Source: Grifola frondosa (lineage: Eukaryota > Basidiomycota > Agaricomycetes > Polyporales > Grifolaceae). Taken from it: 64,000 nt of DNA. The notes beneath the pieces were generated by a model. The model made no database searches. It saw only the letters and a list, made by a program, of their open reading frames with translations, and was not told the origin of the DNA. The stretch spans positions 1 through 64,000 of the forward strand of contig LUGG01000014.1 in the NCBI GenBank assembly GCA_001683735.1. The letters are read 5' to 3'. Within the stretch, counting starts at the first letter, position 1. Each line of letters starts with the position of its first letter. This document shows positions 1 to 11,017 of the stretch, piece after piece. The translations under genes were made by a program, and so were the position numbers.

Positions 1-2
1 AC

Positions 3-2226
3 GCCATCATGTTCTCCCAGCCTGTCGGTAAATTGTACTCCGTCCTCCCTCCTCCTGTTAAAGACCTCGACGAGTGTCTTGCGATATTGTTTCTCGGGTC
101 TTGTAAGCCAACACAATCCGACTGGAAAAGAACACCTTTCGTTGTTCGCCACCATGCCGTTATCGCAGCCCTGCACTGGTTAAAGTACAACCACATAGAT
201 TATGCAGATATTGACATATCCCACTCAAATATGAATCAGTACACCGAACATGAACCCCCTATCTGTGTTATATATCGACCTTCTGACGGTAAGGCTCCGA
301 AAGAGAGCCTCTCGGTCAATGAACTCGACAACGAAAGAGGTACCACAGAGGGTGAATGCTCATTCGCAGTACATGGGCTAACAGGAGCAGAGTTTGCCAC
401 AATGTCGCATAAGACCAAAATTGCAACTGCCCTACGCTGGTTCGAGACAGGGGGAAAAGTTCTTGCCTATGGACATGACGACATGCCCCAATCTATTTAC
501 CACAACCCTCGGTTATTCCCGTCGATGTTTCCATGGCTGTTCCCTTATGGCTTAGGGGGTTTCGAGAACGGTAACATCTGCACTCACCTAACTCGCATTC
601 AGCATGTGCGTCACTTGCTAATGTACGCTGATCGGCGGTTCCAGGTTGACAGATGTTTTCCGTTCATTGTCTTCAACCACGAACAGATTCGCGCGAGCTC
701 TCAAGGTGGTTGGTTGCTGACGTCGAAACGTCATTTTCCATCTGTTGTTGACAAGATTCTCAATTTGGATGTGGAAGCTTTGGATCGATTAATACTCAGA
801 AGTGCGGATGGAACGTACGTACACGCTAACGACGCCGCGGAGAAACAATGCTTCGAACTTCTCAATATCGTTGATCACGTTGCAGGGCATGTTCAAGGAT
901 CTGTAACGCAGAAGAAATATCAACGCCGTGAGATCAAGGCACTCATCATGAAAATTGGGGTACCCGTATTCTTCATTACTTTCGCCCCGGTAGACATCAA
1001 ACACCCATTGTGTTTATATTACTGTGGGGAAAAAATAGATATGCTGAGTAACACCCCGCTCTTACCGGACACATCGCAATGTCTACGTGCTATTGCAGGC
1101 AACCCTGTGGCTTGCGCGCGCTTCTTTCATTTCATGGTAAACGCCTTCCTTCATCGAATTTTGAAAGTCGGCACCAATGAATGTGGCCTGTTCGGCAAGA
1201 CAGAAGCTTATTACGGAACTGTGGAATCTCAAGGACGCCTCACCCTACACTTGCACCTACTGCTATGGATTTCGTGTGGTTTGAGCCCTCAGGATGTCAG
1301 AGATCGTCTCCTAGCTGATGAAGATTTCCGCACCAGATTTATAAATTGGTTGGAGACAGCCCACACAGGGGACTTCACTACCGGATCTATGGATGAGATT
1401 TCCTCTGACATCGAGCAGATGAGATCGCATGAGTTTCGTGACCCTGCGACGACATTACCTACCGCGCCTCCTAATGATCTATATGGTGACGCTTTCGATG
1501 AATGGTATAAAACATTCTGTCGTGACACCGATCATGTTGTCTTCTTCTCGAACAGACACGATAGTGAACATCGAAGAGGTTGTAAACGTGGGACTGCTAC
1601 GCAGTGTCGTGCGCGGTTTCCACGTGCAACCTTTCCTGAGACTATCGTGGACTTTAATAGCGGTGCTATTCGCTTCCGGAAAAAAGAACCCTGGATCAAC
1701 ACTTACAACAAAGTGTTGAGTTATGTTCTTCGTTGTAATTCTGATGTCACATGCCTCCTGTCTGGCACACAGGTGAAAGCTGTTGTGGCATATGTCACAG
1801 ATTACGTTACTAAGAGCAGTTTGAATACTCACTCATTCTTCGAGACCGTCCGCACATGTTGGACCGTAACGAACAGCAGATCGTGTCGTCTTCATCTTCC
1901 AGATCCGATACGGCGAGAAGTGTAATCACTAAGATAGTGAACGCGTTATCACGTGCTCCAAGAGACGGGGGGGCCGGCAGCATGCGCATACCTGTTGGGG
2001 CACCCCGACCACTATACAGATCGCCAGTTTCGTGTGGTGTTCTGGCGGTCGTACGTCAAACGGGCCATGAGCACTGGTTATGATGAGGATCGTACTGGGG
2101 ATGTTACGGAGCAGGAGTCAGACAGTGTTTTAGTAGGGAAAAGTAACGACGATGTTGTTGCGCTGAATCGAGTAGATGACTATGTTTTCGGCCTATATTA
2201 TTTGAGAACTGGACACTATATAGTTA
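3..2226 (+). CDS. Helitron RepHel protein, N-terminal and Rep nuclease part (5' partial)
   Basis: This part nicks and joins DNA during rolling-circle transposition. The first ~100 visible residues resemble the DUF6570-like region at the front of fungal Helitron proteins. The Rep core follows. The HUH metal-binding motif is seen as 'LHLHLLLW' (about residue 418 counted from base 9). The two catalytic tyrosines with the following lysine are seen as 'YVTDYVTK' (near 1795). The main frame stops at 1925, but recognisable Helitron sequence continues in other frames ('ACAYLLGHPDHY' near 2000, 'FRPILFENWTLY' near 2190) into the helicase frame. The apparent frame changes are near 1853, 1945 and 2186, the last at a T run. 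I read this as one protein with the helicase downstream. The frame is open at the left edge, so the true start is not in the window. Confidence 0.85.
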
Positions 2227-2227
2227 T

Positions 2228-5007
2228 TTGACACGCACCACGGTACGCAAGCGACGTCGGCATGAGACATTTGCCACTCAAGCACGTCAACAAGTGGACG
2301 TTATTGATGAAAACCTCGGTGATCACATTCACGCGGATTCCGACCTTTCTGAGGATAGCGATGAAGATGGCGACGACGACCGCGATGACCACGGTGATGA
2401 CCACGACGGGCAAATGTCTGCGTCATGCAAAGGGTTATATCAGTACTTACAACAGCATCCGTTGCATCGCACTCACGGCGTTTTAATTTTAAACCGTGCT
2501 CAGGAACATGTCCTCAATTTCACAGGGGGTGTTCTTCCACGGAAGGATCATGGAGATTATGCCGAATATTGTATCGTTATGCTGATGTTGTTCAAACCGG
2601 GAGGGTGGAGATCTGGAAAGGACTTGAGAGGTCAATGTGTCGACTGGGAAACCATGTTTAAGTCAACTGAGTTCAGCACCTGTGATCTTCAAATCATGAA
2701 AAACATGAATCTGTTGTATGAGTGTCTTGACGAACGCGATGACTACAACGCTCAACGGCATGCTCGGGAGAGTGCCGATGGTCAAGAGACAGGTCAGAAC
2801 ATATCTCCCTTTCGTGATGAATATATGGGGAGCCACGATGATCCATTCTATGAAGTGTCGCATGATGAGCATTCAGAAGAACACCTTCTCAACTCATTGT
2901 ATGAATCGGACGTACAAATTGGGAAGCGTACAGCCAAATACCGATTCGATGCGGGGAACATGAACATGCTGCTGCAATCACTAAAACCTGGATGTGTGTC
3001 GAATCACGTTAGAGATTGGGATGCCGCTCCTTTGGACGCGAGTAAATCCGTCACTCGTTCAGACACAAGACAGAAATTGACACCTGCGCAATGGACAGAG
3101 ATCGTCAACGTAGCGAAAAAGGAGGCACTCGCTCGGAAGATTGGCTCTACCCACTGCAACACCACCCCGGCCATGCGTACTCCTCCACAACGCCCAATGA
3201 CATGGGCGAATGCGGTTGTGAGAGAGATGAGCTTAGAGGAGTTGAACCGTCTCCTGGCTCGAAGTCTCAATGCATCTCGGGGGCCACAGGACCCCAACAT
3301 CCAACTGCTAACGGCAGTGGTGTGCATGTTCAATCTCAACTTGGAGCAAACCCGTGCTTTCTACATCGCCGCCGTACACCTTCATCATCACGTTAATGAA
3401 CCTCTATACATGTACTTAGGTGGCATGGGTGGGACTGGGAAGTCGACGGTGATTGCTTCACTTCAGTATTTTCTAATTATGCGAGAAGAAGCTCATCGTT
3501 TTGAAGTGCTGGGTCCAACGGGAACGGCTGCATGTATCATAGATGGCTCGACGTACCATTCAATGTTGGGTTTTGGCCACCAATCAAAGTGCGGCGGAAG
3601 TTTAAGTGCTTTGGAAAAGGTTCGTGGACGCCTTGAGCACGTAGACCTCATCTTCATTGACGAAGTATCCATGATCTCATGTTCCGATCTTTATCGAATC
3701 AGCGCCCAGATCTCACATTCTTTCAATCAACCCACGAAGGCCTTCGGGGGCAAGAGCATCCTCCTCGCTGGCGACTTCGCTCAACTCCCGCCTGCGGGAA
3801 ATGGACAATATCCCTTATACACCAATTCCATAGGTCCTTGGTCTGATGCCGATAGCTCCACTGCTCAGAAGAACGCCATTGGAAAGGCCCTTTGGCATCT
3901 CTTCACCACTGTAGTCATCCTGCGACAGAACATGCGCCAGCAGGGGATGTCCGCCGACGATTTGGCATTTAAAGAAATGCTGGGCAATCTGCGGTTCAAG
4001 TCCTGCACGAAAGCTGATCTTGCTTTGCTGCGAAGAAGAGTGATTCAGCCCTGTCCTGGTGAGCGAACATTAGATACTGCACCGTTCAAAGATGTCTCCA
4101 TAATCACTGCTCGCAACGCGCATAGGGATGCTATCAATGCTTTCAACGTGAACGTTTTTGCGGCAGAACGTGGCAAGCCACTCCATCACTTTCACTCCGT
4201 GGATACATATGCTACACCCAACGCCCACGAATCTGTGCGGAAGACGCAGCGCCATCTCGCAAACACCCTGGATCCCGTACGTAAATCCAATACCATTGAT
4301 CCCAACGTACAACACACTCTCTGGACTCTACCTCCTTCCTTCACAGAGCATCATGCGGGAATTCTCTCCCTATGCGAAGGCATGCCTGTGCTGCTAAAAC
4401 ATAACGAGGCCACGGAAATCTGCGCCACAAATGGCGCAGAAGCTGTCGTCGTGGATTGGGATTCTCACGTCAGCGCGGCGGGTCATGAGGTGCTGGATGT
4501 CCTATTTGTGAGACTGACGAAGCCGCCGCGGCCAGTTGAAATTCACGGTTTACCGCCAAACGTCATTCCTCTTTGCCGCAACAAGAAGAAGATACGCTGT
4601 ATGCTGCCTCAGATGAGTATCTTACCATTTGGCGAGATCAGGTGTCTGTGCTATGGAACTTTGCAATGACCGATTTTGGGGCTCAGGGAAGAACGAGGGA
4701 CAACAACGTATGTCACCTCAAATATTGTCGAAATCATCAATCCATATATACGTGCTTATCCCGCAGTTCGAGTTTCAGAGGCACGGTGATCATCGGCGAC
4801 CTCGACGAGGGCAAAATGTGTGGAGGAGCATCTGGAAGCTTACGTAGGGAGCTCCGTGAGTTGGAAATTTTGGACGAAATCACTAAGATGCGACTATCAG
4901 GTACTTTGCCAGCGACCATCACTGGATCGACGCGGGCAACATTGATTGAAGGATTCCAAACTGTGTATGGGAAAGATATGTCCCTGGTCACATTCATCCT
5001 GCGTTGA
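2228..5007 (+). CDS. Helitron RepHel protein, PIF1-type helicase part
   Basis: This is a 5'-3' DNA helicase of superfamily 1 (PIF1 group), the second enzymatic half of the Helitron protein. A basic then acidic linker comes first. Walker A is 'GGMGGTGKST' near 3420, Walker B is 'FIDEVSM' near 3655, and motif III is 'LAGDFAQLPP' near 3765. The long frame ends at 4669, but the C-terminal motifs ('FAMTDFGAQGRTR', 'YTCLSRS') continue in the +1 neighbouring frame from about 4620 to 5007. The two frames overlap and together give a complete helicase. A short tail ('YVPGHIHPALNW') again changes frame near 4975 and leads into the next domain. There is no internal stop in the main helicase block, which suggests a young or recently active copy. 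Confidence 0.88.
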
Positions 5008-6166
5008 ACTGGGCTCTTCTTCCCGAAGATGATTTAGATGCTCCGCCACCGCCCACTGATTGGAAGCTTGTAGCTTTGAATCGAAAGAGAAAGGGTGCAC
5101 CGAACAGATCGACTGCTATTCCATCTGCGTCGCCTTCTAAAAAGAAACGCACAACCGTCGCAGAAACCTGGGAAACGGCATGCCCTTCTGCCGCGGCTTC
5201 CCCCAGGTCATCGACGAACCCAACGTTATCGACCACGGGTGCATCATCAACATCACTACCACACACAACCAATGATTTCGAACCGGCCGCAGCTGTTGGC
5301 AATATCTCTGCGCCCCAGTGTGTTTCGGCTTAATCTGGGATGAACGGAATTGGAGCTGTGCATACGACGCCTGGCTTACCGTGTTTTTCAATACCTATCG
5401 GGACCAAGGCGATGTTTGGATGCGATCCTTCGCTCCCGGCAATGGTGTTCGAAATGAACTTCGTCAATGCTTCAACATCCTCTTATGCAACGTCAATCTG
5501 TTCGAGACTGTACGCGATCGCTTCCGTGATAAGTTGTTTGCTATCCAGCCCAATCTGTTTCCTCGACATGGACGTGCGTTGACTTCCATTTCAGACATCG
5601 TACAAACAGTCTTGCACTGTGACGCGCCTTTTGGCATGTCCACCCTCGTCTGTGCTGCTTGTGGGAATACGACCGCGGTGAGAACAGATGTCTGTCACAA
5701 CTATCTGTGGAGTATTTATAGTGGTTTGTGGGCAGAACCCATGCCGTCGCAAACATTTAACTATAAACAGTGCCTCTGTCAACTCCTGGCCAGAACAGCA
5801 GTTGCTCGCTGCTCCCGCTGTCGACAGCATGGGTCAGTATCCACCACTTTACTAACTCCTCCTCCATTGATCGCATTGGAAATCATAGCGGAGAATTTGC
5901 CAAATATCACGGTCAGCATAGACCCGTCGTTTACCTTGACTATTAATGAACTGACATACACCTGGTGCCTGACTGGCGTTATATACAGCGGTGGAGAACA
6001 CTTTACCGCACGATTCATCTCGCGAACCGGGACAATATGGTATCATGACGGCGCAGTACAGCGTCGACAGTGTGTACATGAAGGAGCCCTGTCTGACACG
6101 ACGTTTGATCTCAGACATGCACAGGAACGCTCACCATGTCATGTAATCTACGCGCTTCGCCCTTGA
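5004..6166 (+). CDS. USP-like cysteine protease domain at the C-terminus of the Helitron protein
   Basis: After a proline/serine-rich basic linker (5004-5310) comes a domain with the layout of ubiquitin-specific proteases. The Cys box is 'NWSCAYDAWLTVFF' near 5350. Two CxxC pairs of the finger region are 'CAAC' near 5650 and 'CSRC' near 5810. The His box is 'GEHFTARF' near 5995, followed by 'WYHDG' near 6040, which supplies the expected Asp. The linker and protease frames meet at a C run near 5312, where one extra base would make them continuous with each other and with the helicase. It could instead be a separate ORF within the Helitron. Its substrate is unknown. The call rests on the ordered Cys/His/Asp motifs and the zinc-finger cysteines; no search was possible. 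Confidence 0.7.
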
Positions 6167-6225
6167 TTGTACTTTACAATTCTACATACCGTCTTCCTCT
6201 TCACCCCTCATCCTAGTTTACAATT

Positions 6226-6768
6226 TTACATACTGGCTTCCTGCACGCGATGTAATACATACAAACCCTGCAAATGATAACCGGTCATCCACTCACAGTG
6301 CCCACTCGATCCGATGCGAGCTTGACGATACAAATTTACAGACATGAGGACGGTGTCGCCTGCCTGTAACGTATCAACATCCATTGGCAACATCACTCCA
6401 TTCCCTGTCGAGTTAAAGGTCGCATGCATCACTTCAGGCAACGCCGCAGTCTACGAACACGTTATCAATTCAATATCTACAGTATGTGTGATATGATCTT
6501 ACCTCGTCCTGTTCTTCGTCATCTTCCTCGTCAACATTGGGGAAGTCAGCATACCTCCGCATCGTCAAGTAAACCAACCGGGCTTTATATCAGAACGAAA
6601 TTAGCGCACCTCTAAAACAACAACATGTGACTTTGTACCATCCATGGGTCCTATGCCGTATGCCAAGCTTTGCGCATTCAACAAATCGCCGTTCCTGAGA
6701 GGTGAGATGGTCGCGGTCGGTTCGTGAACCACGCTACCATCGGAATCATGAACAGCTGTGGTCACCAT
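6226..6768 (-). CDS. Unrecognised small gene, family copy A
   Basis: The product is not recognised. Reading leftwards, the first exon starts at ATG 6768-6766, inside the left arm of the large inverted repeat, and runs to about 6610 ('PLRNGDLLNAQSLAYGIG'). A short acidic exon near 6520-6560 ('FPNVDEEDDEEQDE') and a last exon (about 6440-6226, 'LQAGDTVLMSVNLYRQ') follow, with plausible GT-AG introns. The last exon carries the GD-V-V / L-R module shared with copies B, C and D. The alternating hydrophobic pattern suggests a beta-rich, perhaps OB-like, fold, but this is inference. The gene is convergent with the Helitron protein, with only 59 bp between their stop codons, so it may be a second Helitron gene. 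The upstream region is entirely repeat DNA. Confidence 0.45.
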
Positions 6769-8525
6769 TTTGGTATTACAATATAGCACAAACCTGCCAA
6801 AGCCGTTGTGAGTTAGCAGGTCAGGTTGTAAAATTGGGCTGTAATACAATGCTGGGCTGATTGTATTAGCTATTGTATTACAACAGTAGCATTGTAATAC
6901 AATTAGGCTGCAATGTATTACAACTAGGGCTGGTTGTGATATTCCTATAGTACAATCAGGCCTCATTGTAATATCCAGTAAAACAACCAGGCCTCATTGT
7001 AATATTCAATAAAACAACCAGGTCTGATTGTAATATTCAATAAAACAACCAGGGCTGATTGTAATATATAGTAATACAACCAGGTCTAATTGTAATATTT
7101 GATAAAACAACCAGGCCTGATTGTAATATATAGTAATACAACCAGGTCTAATTGTAATAGCCAGTAAAACAACCAGGTCTCATTGTAATATTTGATAAAA
7201 CAACCAGGTCTGATTGTAATATATAGTAATACAATCAGGCCTCATTGTAATATTCGATAAAACAACCTGGTCTGGTTGTAATATATAGTAATACAATCAG
7301 GCCTCATTGTAATTCTGGATAATACAACCAGGTCTGATTGTAATATTCAATAAAACAACCAGGGCTGATTGTAATATATAGTAATACAACCAGGTCTAAT
7401 TGTAATATTCAATAAAACAACCAGGTCTGATTGTAATATATAGTAATACAATCAGGCCTCATTGTAATATTCAATAAAACAACCTGGTCTGGTTGTAATA
7501 TTGCATAAAACAATCAGGCCTCATTGTAATTCTAGATAATACAACCAGGTCTGATTGTAATATCCAGTAAAACAACCAGGCCTCATTGTAATTCTAGATA
7601 ATACAACCAGGTCTGGTTGTAATATTTCATAAAACAATCAGGCTTCATTGTAATATTCAATAAAACAACCAGGTCTGATTGTAATATCCAGTAAAACAAC
7701 CAGGCCTCATTGTAATACTAGGTAATACAACCAGGTCTGGTTGTAATATTCAATAAAACAACCAGGCCTCATTGTAATATTCAATAGTACAATCAGGTCT
7801 GCTTGTAATACTTCATTATTACAATCTCACCTGGTTGTATCATCCATATCTGGCTAATAGGCTTCGGGGCAAATACCTGATTTGTCATATGTTGTGGAAA
7901 CATACCGCTTTTGGTATGTTTTGGCTTCAGCCACCATATGTTTTTCCCTCTATTCCTCCTTCAATTCTTCACCAATTCTCTTCATTCTGGGTGCATCTGA
8001 AAACGCTCATTCTGTACAGTTATATTATGTAAATATTTTAATATGTTATTCGAACCAAAACATACCATTCTGGGCAGTTACCCCAGAATGTTTTTCTGAA
8101 TTCCCCCTCAAATATTTACCAAATCTCTCCATTCCTTTATTCCCCTTGTCGCATGAATGTCCTATTTAATGTTCTCAATTTACTTTGGCAGAATATGCGA
8201 TGAAAAACATTCCATTTCTGGTGGGTGCAGGCTCAGCCACACCAGAATTCCTCCCCTTGCCCCTCCATCAGTTCTGCATGGAATTTCTTCATTTAACATT
8301 CCCCTTGCTCTAATTAATGTACTCTTTGATATTATCTACAGTACAGAGTCAAAAACTACAATGAATATTCGTCTCCCCTTGCTTTGCTGGCTGATATTCA
8401 CCCCAGATTGAGAAGTTAATAATTCACCAATTCACGCGCATGAGAAACCGTCTGAAAGGCAGAATTTGTCCTAATAAGGCGATCTTTACGCGAAAGGAAT
8501 CCGTCCGGTATTCGTTTCACAATGC
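6753..8525 (+). repeat. Left arm of foldback element 1
   Basis: From outside in, the arm contains a 45-bp gene-proximal end with an ATG, a degenerate then regular 31-bp minisatellite (about 6890-7830), and the inner core (7875-8525). That core is related to the arms of foldback element 2. Short open frames in the core (for example 7835-8032 and 8157-8411) occur identically on the opposite strand in the other arm. They show no recognisable protein features, so I do not call them genes. Confidence 0.85.
6890..7830 (+). repeat. 31-bp minisatellite, left array
   Basis: About 28-30 head-to-tail units with a 31-base period (unit starts at 6983, 7014, 7045 and so on). Each unit contains a partly palindromic core of the type ACAACCAGGYCTGRTTGT followed by AATAT and a variable A/T spacer ending in AATAC or AAAAC. 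Units differ at a few fixed positions (CAGGTCTG, CAGGCCTC, CAGGGCTG), giving a patterned array. The outer 100 bases hold decayed units. Confidence 0.9.
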
Positions 8526-9243
8526 ACACATCAGTATTCAAGGGTAATGGGTACACTTCCTCCATTGTTTTCGGATGGGATTTTAATCAAATCTTGAGGG
8601 AATTTTTTCTTCTATTAGCATTCATAAGGGCTTTAAAATGAGCTCTCAATCATTCTTATCAGACGTGAAGTGAGATAGCAAAGTCCTTATCAGCTTCACC
8701 AGCTGATTACTCAATTGTACTAATATATCAAAGTGAATAAAAGATCGGATTGCAGAGCTGAATAGAGATATAATACAGCTTCAAAACAAGCCTAGCATCA
8801 CAAAATTCGGTGAGGAACTGGATGTGCAATCAATGGATCAGTGTATCTGGCTCCAGATTCACTGTACAGGTGACTTGAGCTCGGAATAGCAGTACTGAGC
8901 ATTCAGCCACAATTGGGTGTTCTGAAGGTAATCTCTTCATATCTCATCCACATCTTCATGGATTCTTCTAATTTTTGCTGAAATATGTACAGGCGCATTT
9001 GTAGTGTATTTATGTGTGTCTACGTATTTTCATAGAACCTACAAATAATTCTAGGCAGGAATCATCACATTTGAGTGATTCCATCATAGAGTTGTGAATA
9101 ATGCGAATGAAGACATCATAAGGGGCTCATTTTGACGCTACATACTATGTACAATGTGCGCAAAAAGGAATACAAAAAATGAGTAAATGTACACGAAGAT
9201 ATTGGAGGGGCAGTGTGGGAGTTGCCACACAGGATTGTTCTGA
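8526..9243. other. Loop of foldback element 1
   Basis: Unique sequence between the two arms, AT-rich, with no supported coding region. Its middle (about 8774-8970) is recognisably the reverse complement of the middle of foldback element 2 (about 19033-19215), so the loop is part of the element family and not a random insertion. Confidence 0.6.
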
Positions 9244-11017
9244 GCATTGTGAAACGAATACCGGACGGATTCCTTTCGCGTAAAGATCGCCTTATTAGGA
9301 CAAATTCTGCCTTTCAGACGGTTTCTCATGCGCGTGAATTGGTGAATTATTAACTTCTCAATCTGGGGTGAATATCAGCCAGCAAAGCAAGGGGAGACGA
9401 ATATTCATTGTAGTTTTTGACTCTGTACTGTAGATAATATCAAAGAGTACATTAATTAGAGCAAGGGGAATGTTAAATGAAGAAATTCCATGCAGAACTG
9501 ATGGAGGGGCAAGGGGAGGAATTCTGGTGTGGCTGAGCCTGCACCCACCAGAAATGGAATGTTTTTCATCGCATATTCTGCCAAAGTAAATTGAGAACAT
9601 TAAATAGGACATTCATGCGACAAGGGGAATAAAGGAATGGAGAGATTTGGTAAATATTTGAGGGGGGAATTCAGAAAAACATTCTGGGGTAACTGCCCAG
9701 AATGGTATGTTTTGGTTCGAATAACATATTAAAATATTTACATAATATAACTGTACAGAATGAGCGTTTTCAGATGCACCCAGAATGAAGAGAATTGGTG
9801 AAGAATTGAAGGAGGAATAGAGGGAAAAACATATGGTGGCTGAAGCCAAAACATACCAAAAGCGGTATGTTTCCACAACATATGACAAATCAGGTATTTG
9901 CCCCGAAGCCTATTAGCCAGATATGGATGATACAACCAGGTGAGATTGTAATAATGAAGTATTACAAGCAGACCTGATTGTACTATTGAATATTACAATG
10001 AGGCCTGGTTGTTTTATTGAATATTACAACCAGACCTGGTTGTATTACCTAGTATTACAATGAGGCCTGGTTGTTTTACTGGATATTACAATCAGACCTG
10101 GTTGTTTTATTGAATATTACAATGAAGCCTGATTGTTTTATGAAATATTACAACCAGACCTGGTTGTATTATCTAGAATTACAATGAGGCCTGGTTGTTT
10201 TACTGGATATTACAATCAGACCTGGTTGTATTATCTAGAATTACAATGAGGCCTGATTGTTTTATGCAATATTACAACCAGACCAGGTTGTTTTATTGAA
10301 TATTACAATGAGGCCTGATTGTATTACTATATATTACAATCAGACCTGGTTGTTTTATTGAATATTACAATTAGACCTGGTTGTATTACTATATATTACA
10401 ATCAGCCCTGGTTGTTTTATTGAATATTACAATCAGACCTGGTTGTATTATCCAGAATTACAATGAGGCCTGATTGTATTACTATATATTACAACCAGAC
10501 CAGGTTGTTTTATCGAATATTACAATGAGGCCTGATTGTATTACTATATATTACAATCAGACCTGGTTGTTTTATCAAATATTACAATGAGACCTGGTTG
10601 TTTTACTGGCTATTACAATTAGACCTGGTTGTATTACTATATATTACAATCAGGCCTGGTTGTTTTATCAAATATTACAATTAGACCTGGTTGTATTACT
10701 ATATATTACAATCAGCCCTGGTTGTTTTATTGAATATTACAATCAGACCTGGTTGTTTTATTGAATATTACAATGAGGCCTGGTTGTTTTACTGGATATT
10801 ACAATGAGGCCTGATTGTACTATAGGAATATCACAACCAGCCCTAGTTGTAATACATTGCAGCCTAATTGTATTACAATGCTACTGTTGTAATACAATAG
10901 CTAATACAATCAGCCCAGCATTGTATTACAGCCCAATTTTACAACCTGACCTGCTAACTCACAACGGCTTTGGCAGGTTTGTGCTATATTGTAATACCAA
11001 AATGGTGACCACAGCTG
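9244..11017 (-). repeat. Right arm of foldback element 1
   Basis: Reverse complement of the left arm, practically base for base, including the order of minisatellite variants. This near identity means either very recent formation, active homogenisation by gene conversion, or duplication by an assembly foldback. Confidence 0.85.
9935..10880 (-). repeat. 31-bp minisatellite, right array
   Basis: Mirror image of the left array, with the same number and order of variant units as far as I can follow. The CCAGGCCTGGTTG-type core is now read on the opposite strand. Confidence 0.9.

Larger units (their letters stand above)
1..6225 (+). mobile_element. Helitron, autonomous type, 5' end outside window
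   Basis: A rolling-circle transposon is recognised from its protein: an HUH/two-tyrosine Rep nuclease followed by a PIF1-family helicase, the combination that defines Helitrons. The left end lies outside the window because the reading frame is open to base 3. The coding part ends at 6166. I could not place a 3' terminus with confidence: a CTAG lies near 6213, but I see no hairpin just before it. The right limit given is therefore only the start of the next, convergent gene. Confidence 0.85.
6753..11017. mobile_element. Giant foldback (inverted-repeat) element 1
   Basis: Two arms, 6753-8525 and 9244-11017, are reverse complements over their full length of about 1,773 and 1,774 bases. The only difference I noticed is a C run of 5 against 6 near 8103/9660. 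The outer ends are CAGCTG followed by TGGTCACC. The arms enclose a unique 718-base loop. No transposase or target-site duplication was found, so the mode of movement is unknown. A diverged relative with the same core lies at 18063-20386, which argues that this is a real element family and not only an assembly foldback. Outside the arms the flanks differ: copy A leaves to the left and copy B to the right. Confidence 0.8.

Noticed and set aside
6205..6225. CTAG as the Helitron 3' end
   Set aside because: No hairpin just upstream and no matching 5' end in the window, so the terminus cannot be fixed.
6890..7830. Regular repeats resembling a CRISPR array
   Set aside because: The genome is eukaryotic, the units are head-to-tail without unique spacers, and there are no cas genes.
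7835..8411. Open frames of 65-95 codons in the foldback arms
   Set aside because: They are duplicated on the opposite strand in the other arm, AT-rich, and show no protein-family features.
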